Part shown: piece by piece, positions 45,292 through 53,643 of the stretch
How the letters are laid out: each line of letters opens with the position of its first letter
Numbering within the stretch: the first letter of the stretch is position 1
Assembly: GCA_016713175.1 (NCBI GenBank)
Contig: JADJPQ010000030.1
Span: 124,001-188,000 of the forward strand
DNA from: Planctomycetota bacterium
GTDB lineage: Bacteria > Planctomycetota > UBA1135 > UBA2386
Direction of reading: 5' to 3'
Length of the DNA stretch: 64,000 nt
Position numbers and translations under genes: made by a program
Notes under the pieces: model-generated
The model's database searches: none
Seen by the model: only the letters and a program-made list of their open reading frames with translations
What the model was told of the DNA's origin: nothing

Positions 45292-48041
45292 CGTTCGAAC
45301 CTCGTGATGACCGGGTTGGTGATGCCCGTCGGGCCCCAGGTGGCGACGAACGTCAGTTCGGGCGGCAGCAGGGGAACTGCTGCCGGCGGGATCGGCAGTA
45401 GCAGCGTGCCGCGGCCGGTACCGTCGAGCAGGCCTTGGCTCAGAGCCGGTGCGCCAAACAGCAGGGCAGTGATGGCATCGACGTTCAACGGCACCTGGCC
45501 ACCGGGCAGGGCAAAGCCGGCGCCGGTGCCCGATCCCGAGGCCCACAGCATGAACGGCTGATTGGCGAAGGTCGCGCCGACCTGCAGCGTGAGGGTCAGC
45601 AGACTCGCGTCCGGTGAGCGCAGCCAGGGGCCGGCCAGATCGAACGCCGTGCTGGCCGGCCGTTCGGTGGCCCCGACATCGACCGCCTGGCCGCGCACGC
45701 GTGCCGCGAGGAGCACGTCGGTGCACGGCAGCGTGATTCCAGCCGGGGTCGCGTGGCGGCCTGCGTCGATGGCCGGCGAACCGGCTTGCAGGCTGACATC
45801 ACCGGTTGCGGCCGCGACGAACCGTGGATCGACGTCGAGCAGGTTGCCCTGATCCTGCCATCCCGAGCCGGCACTGAACGTGCCGCTGCGGTGCAGACAG
45901 GTGTAGAACCTGCCGGTGGCGGTCGTGGCCTTGTTGCGATCGCGGGTGACGTTGCCCCAGAAGATCGAGTTGACGGCCGTGGTCGAACTGCTGCCCTGCA
46001 GGTTGAGTCCGGTGATGTGGCGCGTCGCGGTGCACTGCACCAGCCGTGCATCGACATTGTTGCAGCGGAAACCGCTCTGCACGCCCAGGTTGTTGCCGAC
46101 CACCGCAGCACTCTGGATCGTCACGATCGGCATCGGCGACAGGCCGCTGCCGTTCATCGCGACGATGCCATCGCCATTCTGGAACAGGCAGCGGTTGCCT
46201 GGCAGCAGCCTGGCGCCGGGCGAACTGTCGATCCGGATGCCGTCGCCGGCATGACCGCGGACCAGGTTGTCGAGCAGCACGATCCGATCGGCGAGCACCG
46301 CTTGCACTCCGGTGCCCGTCGCGCGCGGCGCGCTGGCGTTGCCGTCGATCAGCGAATGGCCGAGCGAGCAGTCGGTCGCAGTGTTGAACGAAATGCCGTG
46401 CTGCACATGGTTTCGCACGACGATCGAGCGGACCGCCGCCCGCTGGGCGCCGCCGAGCACCTGCAAGCCCACGGCGGCAAGGTGGCCGGAGTCGATCGTG
46501 ACCCCGGGGCCGACCCGCAGATCGCTGCCGCCGCTCAGGTTGGCGCCGGCGGCGGGGCCGTTGCCGTCGAGCAGGACCTGCGCACCCACCGCCCCGTCGA
46601 TGGCGATCGCGCCACGGGTGCAATCGACGAACTGCACGCCGGTGCCGTTGTTGCGCACGGTCAATCCGGCCGTGCCGGCGACCGGGCCACGTTCGCCGAG
46701 CACGACGTCGTCGACGTTGCGCACCGTGATGCCGACGTTGCGGTGGCCGGTGACCGTGGTGCCGCCGCCGATCGTCGCCCCGCTGCCGCCGCTGAGGCTG
46801 ATGCCGGTCAGGTTGGACGTCGCCGTCGTCGATGCGATGACGCCCCGCAACGAGACCCGCGTGCAGTCGCTGGCCTGCAATTGGGCGCCGGAAGAGGCGG
46901 TGGCCTGATTGCCGGTCAGTGTCACACCGAGAACGTTCAGATCGGCCGTGCGCGTCGCCAGCAGGCCGCCGCGTCGCGTCGCGGTGATCGTCATCGCGCG
47001 ACCGGGCGACGGACCGATGGTGACCCGGTTGCAGTCGATCAGGACGGCGCCGTCGCCGAAGCCGTTCTGCAGCCGGTTGCCGAGCAGCTGGATGTCGTCG
47101 CTGTTGGCGACCACGAACTGCGTCGCCGACGTCGTCACGTCGGCGTTGGCGGTGAAGTCGTTGTCGCGGACGATCGTGCGCACCGAACGGTCGCCGAGCG
47201 ACAGGCCGTGGCTGCCATTGCCGACGAAGGCGTTGCCCTGCACCACGCCATCCACGGCGCCGTGCAGCAGCATGCCGATCGAGTCGGAGTCCTGGATCGT
47301 GTTGCCGGGCCCGAAGGTCAGTCCGAAAGTCACGGCGGTCGCCAGCACGCCATAGCGATTCAGCAGGAACGTGCTGCCGACGATGGTGGCGTTGCGCGTG
47401 CCCGCCAGCACCAGACCGGCGTCCTGGTTGTCGACGAAGGTGCAGGTGTCGATCAGCAGATCCTCGCAACCGTCGATGCAACGCATGCCGGGCCCGGGAT
47501 CGATGTCACCGTTGCTCTCGAACCGACAACGCCGCACCGTCACGCCGCGTGTTCCATAAAGCCACAGGCCGATCCCGGCGGCATCGAAGAACGTGCAGTC
47601 GGTGAAGGTCACGTCGACGGCGCCCGAGGCGATCACGGCGTCGCCGATCCGTTCGACCGACTGGCTGCCGACGCGCGCGAACGTCAGATTGGCGATCTGG
47701 GCGTCATGCGCGGTCAGCAACAGGCAGCCGGTCGTGCGCGGGGCATCGAGGATGACGCGGTCGGTCGGTCCGGCGCCGGCGACCACGATCCGGACGTGGT
47801 CGACCCGCAGTTCGGGCAGCGAGTTGAGCAGCGGAATCGTCTGCCCGATCAGCGAACTGGCCAGCGTGATGACGACGGGGTTGGTCGGCGAAGTCAGGAA
47901 GGCCTGTTGGTTGGCCTGGACGAACGCGGTGCGAAGCGCAGCCTCGGTCGGCGACGTCACCGCGATCGGGATCTGGGCCAGGGCATGGGTGACAGTCAGC
48001 AGCAGAACGCCACCGCGGGTGGCCAGCTTGGTGGATCGCAT
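45288..48041 (-). CDS. Secreted right-handed parallel beta-helix protein
   Basis: The 917-residue product has a signal peptide (residues 1-23). The organisation is the same as that of the downstream paralogue: a start segment with TEAALRTAFVQANQQAF and a long run of beta-helix coils (GIGLWLYGTRGVTVRRC, GHRNVGITVRNVDDVVLG, HAGDGIRIDSSPGARLLPG). A DPRFVAAATGDVSLQAGSPA segment and a closing beta domain follow. The paralogues are joined by a 4-base overlap, so they are probably made in fixed ratio. The two differ by about 170 residues of extra coils in this copy. Function unknown; adhesion or glycan binding is inferred. Confidence 0.85.
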   Translation of the reverse strand: MRSTKLATRGGVLLLTVTHALAQIPIAVTSPTEAALRTAFVQANQQAFLTSPTNPVVITLASSLIGQTIPLLNSLPELRVDHVRIVVAGAGPTDRVILDAPRTTGCLLLTAHDAQIANLTFARVGSQSVERIGDAVIASGAVDVTFTDCTFFDAAGIGLWLYGTRGVTVRRCRFESNGDIDPGPGMRCIDGCEDLLIDTCTFVDNQDAGLVLAGTRNATIVGSTFLLNRYGVLATAVTFGLTFGPGNTIQDSDSIGMLLHGAVDGVVQGNAFVGNGSHGLSLGDRSVRTIVRDNDFTANADVTTSATQFVVANSDDIQLLGNRLQNGFGDGAVLIDCNRVTIGPSPGRAMTITATRRGGLLATRTADLNVLGVTLTGNQATASSGAQLQASDCTRVSLRGVIASTTATSNLTGISLSGGSGATIGGGTTVTGHRNVGITVRNVDDVVLGERGPVAGTAGLTVRNNGTGVQFVDCTRGAIAIDGAVGAQVLLDGNGPAAGANLSGGSDLRVGPGVTIDSGHLAAVGLQVLGGAQRAAVRSIVVRNHVQHGISFNTATDCSLGHSLIDGNASAPRATGTGVQAVLADRIVLLDNLVRGHAGDGIRIDSSPGARLLPGNRCLFQNGDGIVAMNGSGLSPMPIVTIQSAAVVGNNLGVQSGFRCNNVDARLVQCTATRHITGLNLQGSSSTTAVNSIFWGNVTRDRNKATTATGRFYTCLHRSGTFSAGSGWQDQGNLLDVDPRFVAAATGDVSLQAGSPAIDAGRHATPAGITLPCTDVLLAARVRGQAVDVGATERPASTAFDLAGPWLRSPDASLLTLTLQVGATFANQPFMLWASGSGTGAGFALPGGQVPLNVDAITALLFGAPALSQGLLDGTGRGTLLLPIPPAAVPLLPPELTFVATWGPTGITNPVITRFER

Positions 48042-48165
48042 CGGGAACGGCGACCGCGCTGGATGGCGCGGGGCGTTCCCTACGCGCCTCGCCCACGCCC
48101 TGGCCCGGGTTTTCGGTCGGGTTCAAGGGGCCCGGGAGTCGATGCGGCTGGCAGCGTCGTTCCGC

Positions 48166-48304
48166 TCAGTTGGCCGACGGCGACACGCCGTTGGTGGTGG
48201 CCAGGCTACCCGCAGCCGGGTCGAGGATGACCGCCTGCCCGAAGAACGAGCCAGTGATCGCCGGCGGGACCGCCGCCATCAAGTCCGGGGAACGGAGCCC
48301 CGGT
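48166..48304 (-). pseudogene. C-terminal fragment of a secreted protein
   Basis: In the gap between two minus-strand secreted-protein genes, the frame ending at TGA 48166-48168 encodes about 40 residues. VPPAITGSFFGQAVILDPA is followed by a TTNG turn. This is the pattern of the last strands of the C-terminal beta domains common in this genome (P...G...F.QA.VLD......L..TNG). There is no room for the rest of the gene, which is replaced by the end of the 48305-50584 gene. It looks like a relic of a deleted or recombined paralogue. Confidence 0.45.
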
Positions 48305-50584
48305 TCAGGGCACCAGCTGCAGTTGCAGGATCGCGCTGGCGGACAGGCCGGGCGCGGCGCCGCAGGGACTGCTGCCGCCGTTGAAGCCGAGCCATTGGAA
48401 CTGCAGCAAGGCATCCACGAACACTCCATCGCAGGGAACCGGGAACGGTCGAGTCGCCGAGCCGCCGGCGTTCGGCACGAAATCGATGCTGCCCGGCAGG
48501 AAGCTGCAGGGACCGCAGACGATGGGCGTCGTCGGGAAGGCGATCGAGCAGAACAGGATCGCATTCGGATCGGCGCCGTTCACGGTCATGGCGAAGCTCT
48601 GGTTGCCGAACACGAAGCCGCTGCCGGTGGTGCCGGCGGTGCCGCCGTTGCCGCAGCCCGGCGCGATCACGGTCGGCGACAGGCCGTTGCTGCGCGACAC
48701 GAACAACTGGGCCCGGATGTCGCTGTCGGCAGCCACCTCGTCGGCATCGGCCCAGACCACCAGACCCTGGTCATCGCCGCCGGTCGAACCGGTGCGGTGG
48801 CCGATCAGCCGCGGCGAGTTGTCCAGCAGGTAGGTGGTCGGGAACCCCGGGCCGAACGTCAAGTGCCACGGCCCGCAGACCGAGCAGTCGGCGAGCAGGA
48901 TCGCCAGGCGAAGGTCGTCCCAGCCCGGATTGTCCCAGAACGTGCGCTCGTAGCAGGCCGCATACTTGCCGCCGAGGAAGACGATGTCCGGGTCGTTGGC
49001 GCTGTCGCCTGGACGACCGACGTCGAGCCGACTGGCCGTCCCACTCAACGCCAGGCCCGCTCCCGATGCCGTCAGGGCGACGCACTGGATGTCCCTGGTG
49101 GTGGCGCCAGAGCCCTGTTCCTTGGCCCAGACAGCGATGAACTCCGAACCGTTGCCGTCGACCGCCGGAGCGTAGTTGCGGCCGTTCACGGTCGTGCTGA
49201 CGACGATCGCGCTGCCGATCGCCTGCGCGTTCCGGTCGACGACGCGGGCGCGCAGTTCGCCGAAGTGGCTCATCATCACGACGTGACGCCCGGCGCTGCC
49301 GCCGGTCTTGCTGATGCCGAGGCCATTGAGCGGGACGAAGATCGAGCCCCACAGCGCGGTCGTGTTGCCGGCCTGGATCACCGGGTCACCGGTCGGCGGG
49401 ACCTCGACGCGTGCGGCATGCACGCCGCCGGCGCCGGAAGGTGCCTGGTAGCACAGGATCGCGCCCTGGTTGTTCGTGCTCAGGTCGCCGGCGACGACGT
49501 GATTCAGGGCGTCGCGCGGCTGCCCGATGAACGTCGGTGCGACCAGCACGACGGGTGCGGTGTGGGCGCCGCTCGCGGCCACGATGCCGCAGGCCTGGAC
49601 CACCTGCACGCCGCCGGTTCCGGGCGCACTCCAGGTGACCAGGAACCGATCGCTGGCGTTGACATTGCAGACGCGCGGACGCGAGTAGACCAGCAGAGGT
49701 GGGTTCGGCGTCAGGAACTGGAGTGCGCCGACCTGGGTGCCCGTGCTGCTGACCCGTTGCCCGCGAATCGCATGGTCGGTGGCCGAGAACACACGGGCCC
49801 AGACGACCTGATAGACATCGTTGGTCGCGTCGTAGGCCACATCGGGCGTGATGTTGTCGTAGAATGATTCGAACGTCGGGTCGAAGAACGTGCCGATCAA
49901 TGGATCGAGCACCAGCGGCCAGACCGCACCCTCGACGAACGCCGCGGGCAGCGTCAGTTCGAGCATGTCGCCCGCCAGATGCAGCCGACCGGGCGCCGTG
50001 CGGCCGAGCGCGTCGATGCCGGTCACCGTCCCGACGTGCACACCGCCGACACCGGGTTCGACGAACGCGAGGCTGCCGTCCTTGCGCCGTTCTGCTCGCA
50101 GTCCGGTCGTGATCCTGCCACGCACGATCAGGTCACCGTTGCCGAGGATCGGTTGGCGGAACTCGAACGATTGCGCCAACCCGTCGGCGCGCGCCTCGTA
50201 GCGCTCCAGCACCGTCGGGCTACGGACGAAGCTGGCGGTCTTGCCGGACAGTTCTACTGCCGGCGCCTCCTTGCCTGTCGTCAGCACGAGGTCGTCGCCG
50301 CGCCACAGCGATTCGAACTGGAACCGCCAGGGCGTCGAGCGCGGCGCGCGGATGCCGTAGACGGGTCGGAAGTCGACCGTGCCACCGACCAGGCCGGCTT
50401 CGTAGCGATCGCCGCTGGCCAGCGCAGCGCCGTGGACCATGGCCATCGCCGGCGCGGGACGCATGGCGACGGCGATCGGGCTGGCGGTGCGTTCGGCCGC
50501 ATGTGGGTCTTGTGAGCGAGGGATGCCGGTCAGCAGTGCGAGCACCGCGAATCCGGCCCTGAGGGTCTGGAGTTGTTCGGGCAT
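48305..50584 (-). CDS. Large secreted protein of unknown function
   Basis: The 759-residue product starts at ATG 50584 with a signal peptide (LRAGFAVLALLTGIPRSQ). Residues 60-240 are beta-rich. The middle has repeated propeller-like units (DVAYDATNDVYQVVWARVF, GSEFIAVWAKEQGSG and YAACYERTFWDNPGW), in the style of proteins that list events or values along a propeller. A 140-residue C-terminal domain with paired Cys (CSVCGPWH, IVCGPCSFLPGS) ends in AILQLQLVP. The C-terminal part has a family look of its own shared with other planctomycete secreted proteins. Function unknown. Confidence 0.75.
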   Translation of the reverse strand: MPEQLQTLRAGFAVLALLTGIPRSQDPHAAERTASPIAVAMRPAPAMAMVHGAALASGDRYEAGLVGGTVDFRPVYGIRAPRSTPWRFQFESLWRGDDLVLTTGKEAPAVELSGKTASFVRSPTVLERYEARADGLAQSFEFRQPILGNGDLIVRGRITTGLRAERRKDGSLAFVEPGVGGVHVGTVTGIDALGRTAPGRLHLAGDMLELTLPAAFVEGAVWPLVLDPLIGTFFDPTFESFYDNITPDVAYDATNDVYQVVWARVFSATDHAIRGQRVSSTGTQVGALQFLTPNPPLLVYSRPRVCNVNASDRFLVTWSAPGTGGVQVVQACGIVAASGAHTAPVVLVAPTFIGQPRDALNHVVAGDLSTNNQGAILCYQAPSGAGGVHAARVEVPPTGDPVIQAGNTTALWGSIFVPLNGLGISKTGGSAGRHVVMMSHFGELRARVVDRNAQAIGSAIVVSTTVNGRNYAPAVDGNGSEFIAVWAKEQGSGATTRDIQCVALTASGAGLALSGTASRLDVGRPGDSANDPDIVFLGGKYAACYERTFWDNPGWDDLRLAILLADCSVCGPWHLTFGPGFPTTYLLDNSPRLIGHRTGSTGGDDQGLVVWADADEVAADSDIRAQLFVSRSNGLSPTVIAPGCGNGGTAGTTGSGFVFGNQSFAMTVNGADPNAILFCSIAFPTTPIVCGPCSFLPGSIDFVPNAGGSATRPFPVPCDGVFVDALLQFQWLGFNGGSSPCGAAPGLSASAILQLQLVP

Positions 50585-50711
50585 GGGAAGGCCTCGCTCC
50601 GGGGGGATGCCGACCGGCGCCGTTCGTGACGCGGGATCGTCGCCAAAACCGCGCGTCACGAACGCCGGACCGCAGTCTCTCGCAAGGCGGAACACCCACC
50701 GAGGACATCCG

Positions 50712-52166
50712 ATGCACTGGTTCAATGAGATTGCGGTCTTCTGCAACCGGTTCGAGACTCGCGTCGCCATGGTGACCGCAGCGGCGCTGCTGTTGTTGTC
50801 CTGGTTGCTGATGCATCTGGCGCGACCGGCGCCTGCCCCCTTTCGGGATGGCAAGTTCGATCGGGGGGGCGAAATGGTCCTGGGCCTGTTGCTGGTGCCG
50901 TACATGCTGCTGCCACGGACGCTCGAGCCCCTGGCGATGACCTTGCTGATCGTGGCGAGCACCGAGGTGATCCTGCGGATCGGCGACCGGGCCCGAGCGG
51001 CCCGATTCTGGGACGGCCTGATCGGGTTCACGGCGTTGTCGGTGATCTTCGGAGCCTCGGCCGTCGGCGCGCGCTCGTCCTGGCGACCGATCGCGGACCT
51101 GGGGCATCCCTGGGCCCTGGTCGTCGGCAATCTGCTGTGGACGGCGGCCTGGATGGGTGCCGCGTTCGTCGCGATGTCGCCCGAACGTCGTGCCAGCGTT
51201 CGTCGAACGGTGCCGGTCCTCTTCTTCCTCGGCATGTGCGCGGGCCCGAGTCTGCTGTCGGTGCGGGTTCGGTGCGATCCCGATCAGGAGCTTCCCCGCG
51301 CCTCACGGCCGAACTCGGCGTTCGACGCGTACGAACTGCCGGCGCGTGCGGACCTGTTCTCCGCGCTCGATTGGCAGCATCGCTCGCTGCCGCGTCTGCC
51401 GGCCGAACTCCGCAATCTGCGCCCGTTCGATGCCAACCTGCCGGCGTTGGCCGCCACGTTGCAGGCCGATGAAGTGACGGGCCCCGACCTCGAGGAACTC
51501 AGGCAATCGCTGCCGCTCGCCGAACTGCTGGCGCGACGTTCGGAGTCGGCCGCCGTGGTGGTGGCTGCCAGTCTGCACCTCGACGAGATCCGCGGCCCGG
51601 CGCGGGCGTCCTGGCGTGCCGAGCTCGAGCACCGTTGGCGGCAGGCGTTGGTGGCGCAATACCGGCGGTTGCCGCAGATGCGGGAAGTCCTGGTCGCCGC
51701 GATCCTGTCTCACGAGGTGGACTTCCAGGCCGGGCGCCAGCAACAGGTGCAGGCGGAACTGCAGCGGTTGTGGGGCCAGGACCTCGGCTGGCCTGACGGC
51801 AGGCCTGGCTTCCGCGCCCAGATGGACAGCGACCTGTACGACGCCGAGAGCACCAGCGCCGGCGTCTGGCTGGCCCGCGCCTACGGCTGGCCGGATGGCA
51901 CCGACCCGAAGGAGTTGCATCGGGCGCTGATGGGTGCCGGCAGTCGTTTCTGGCTGCTGGGTTCCATGGTGCCTGCAAGCCACGGGAACCTGCACGATGC
52001 CGCGGCGCTGACGATGCTGCGGTCGTTCGGTTCGCAGCCCATGACGACGGTGGATCTGCTGCGCGATTGGCTGGATGCATTCGCCATGCTGTTCCCGGCG
52101 TTGACTCTCGGCGTCGCGGCGCTGCGGATACGGCGTCGCTTTCCCGCCGGGATTCCGCCGTCGTAG
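50712..52166 (+). CDS. Integral membrane protein with soluble domain, unknown function
   Basis: The 484-residue product has about five membrane segments in the first 180 residues (for example VAMVTAAALLLLSWLLMHLA and MVLGLLLVPYMLLP). A soluble, helical domain of about 250 residues follows (AELHRALM-like helices around LGWPDGRPGFRAQMDSDLYD), and one last membrane segment near the C-terminus (AFAMLFPALTLGVAALRI). No family recognised. It is divergent from the large secreted protein gene and is followed by a second membrane protein gene. Confidence 0.7.
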   Translation: MHWFNEIAVFCNRFETRVAMVTAAALLLLSWLLMHLARPAPAPFRDGKFDRGGEMVLGLLLVPYMLLPRTLEPLAMTLLIVASTEVILRIGDRARAARFWDGLIGFTALSVIFGASAVGARSSWRPIADLGHPWALVVGNLLWTAAWMGAAFVAMSPERRASVRRTVPVLFFLGMCAGPSLLSVRVRCDPDQELPRASRPNSAFDAYELPARADLFSALDWQHRSLPRLPAELRNLRPFDANLPALAATLQADEVTGPDLEELRQSLPLAELLARRSESAAVVVAASLHLDEIRGPARASWRAELEHRWRQALVAQYRRLPQMREVLVAAILSHEVDFQAGRQQQVQAELQRLWGQDLGWPDGRPGFRAQMDSDLYDAESTSAGVWLARAYGWPDGTDPKELHRALMGAGSRFWLLGSMVPASHGNLHDAAALTMLRSFGSQPMTTVDLLRDWLDAFAMLFPALTLGVAALRIRRRFPAGIPPS

Positions 52167-52443
52167 CCGCAACCGCGGGAAGCACCTCGAAGTCGGCCGC
52201 GGCGGTCCGCCGCGAACCCGCGCCAGCCATGAACGACCCGGTGACCCTGACGCCAGGCCGGTTGTGCGACTTCCTGCTCGACGTCGCAGTCGTGCGCAAT
52301 CGATGACCATGTCCGTGGATTTCACGCCCGCGCCGTCACAACCGATCCGATCCGACCTCTCGATGGGCGCGATCGCCCGGTGCCCTGCCCCGCCCAGCGT
52401 TGCGCCTGGCGGGCCGGAGTGGTCGCATTCGCGGAGGTCCTGC

Positions 52444-52977
52444 ATGGTCGTCTTGATCCGTGTCCTGTCCTTGGCGCTGCTGCTGATCACCGGAGCGATC
52501 TGGTGGATGGCGATCGACCTGTGGCCGGTCCTGCCCGAACGGTTGCCGTTGTTGCCGAGCCTGGGCGAGGCGCCCGGTACCGTGCCGCGCACGCCGCTGT
52601 GGTGGTTCGGGCCGCCGGCCGTCGCGACCCTCGCTTCGCTCTGGCTTGGCATCGGCGGACCGCGATGGTGGGCGCGGCGCGCTGTTGCGGGTGCCTGGCT
52701 GCCGCTGCCCGAGGAGTGCCGTTCGCTCGAGTTGCCGCCGACCGTGCGACAGCGGGTCGTGCAACCCTGCATCGCCGCCACGGTGTTTTGCGCCATCTGC
52801 CTGCAGATCCTGGTGGGCGGGTGGATGGCGCGTGCCGAGCCGGCGTCGGCGTCACGCCGCAGCGGTGCGGAGTTCTCGCTGGTGATGGTCGGCGCGAGCA
52901 TCAGTGTGTTCACGTCGTCACGCATGTGGGCGCGCCAGCGGGCCAGAGCTGCGATGGCGGTAGCCAGAACGGCGTGA
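52444..52977 (+). CDS. Small membrane protein, possibly DUF1648-like
   Basis: The 177-residue product begins at ATG 52444, in a frame open from 52264. It has about four membrane segments, including VLIRVLSLALLLITGAIWW at the N-terminus. Residues 25-40 read LWPVLPERLPLLPSLGEAPG, similar to the short 'P.lP.H.d..G.P' element of DUF1648 proteins. The central part (LPPTVRQRVVQPCIAATVFC) and a final membrane helix follow. Function unknown. The gap of 277 bases after the previous gene holds no other reading frame of note. It converges with the ECF sigma gene. Confidence 0.6.
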   Translation: MVVLIRVLSLALLLITGAIWWMAIDLWPVLPERLPLLPSLGEAPGTVPRTPLWWFGPPAVATLASLWLGIGGPRWWARRAVAGAWLPLPEECRSLELPPTVRQRVVQPCIAATVFCAICLQILVGGWMARAEPASASRRSGAEFSLVMVGASISVFTSSRMWARQRARAAMAVARTA

Positions 52978-52991
52978 CGTCGCCGACCCGA

Positions 52992-53591
52992 TCAGCGATC
53001 GAGCGCCGCAGTCAGCGTCCGCAACGCCCGCACCAACAACTGCCGGACCGCGGTTTCGCTGCGCTCCATGATCCCGGCGATCTGCGCGTGCGGCAGTCCG
53101 AGGATGCGCGCCAGCGTGATCACCTCGCGATGTTCGGCCGACAAGCCGTCGAGCGCCGCCTCGATGCGCGCCGCGGCTTCGGCGCCGGCCGCGAGCTTGC
53201 CCGGCGTCAGCACCGAGACATACGCGCGCACCAGGCCCGCATCCTCGAGCGCCGACAACGGCGACGCGGCGCCAGCGCGGCGCTCGCGGCGCCAGAACCG
53301 GTGGCGGGCCCGCAGCTTGTTGCGCGCCGTCGTCACCAGCCAGGCGATCCACTCGCCCTCGGTGTGTCCTTGGAACTGCGGGAAGTGCTCGACGGCCTCG
53401 CGGCAGGTCGATTGCACGATGTCCTGATCCTCTTCGTGCGCCCGCAGCTCGGCGCCGAGATTCAGCCGGACGAACGCGCGCAGGCGACCGAGCGTCTGTT
53501 CGAGCAGTGCCCCGAGGGCCTGCTGGTCCTTGGTCCGCGCTGCGGCGATCAGCCGTTCGGTCGGGGTCTTGCCGGCATCGGCATCGGTCAT
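52992..53591 (-). CDS. ECF-type RNA polymerase sigma factor
   Basis: The 199-residue protein has region 2 (RAFVRLNLGAELRAHEEDQD, then a WIAWLVTTARNKLR stretch) and region 4 (LDGLSAEHREVITLARILGL, with helix-turn-helix HAQIAGIMERSETAVRQLLV). This is the usual two-region extracytoplasmic-function layout. It directs RNA polymerase to a set of genes in response to a signal. The kinase gene ends 52 bases upstream on the same strand, so kinase and sigma are probably one unit. In planctomycetes such kinase-linked ECF groups are known; phosphorylation of the sigma factor or an intermediary is inferred. No anti-sigma gene is adjacent. Confidence 0.9.
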   Translation of the reverse strand: MTDADAGKTPTERLIAAARTKDQQALGALLEQTLGRLRAFVRLNLGAELRAHEEDQDIVQSTCREAVEHFPQFQGHTEGEWIAWLVTTARNKLRARHRFWRRERRAGAASPLSALEDAGLVRAYVSVLTPGKLAAGAEAAARIEAALDGLSAEHREVITLARILGLPHAQIAGIMERSETAVRQLLVRALRTLTAALDR

Positions 53592-53643
53592 CGCTGCGGA
53601 GCCTAGCTGCCAGGCGAGCGTCGCGCACACTCCGGCGTGCCGT

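Noticed and set aside
43111..48230. Very long + strand frames opposite the beta-helix genes
   Set aside because: They are antisense mirrors of repetitive coding sequence, rich in Asp/Arg/His with no motifs and no sensible starts.
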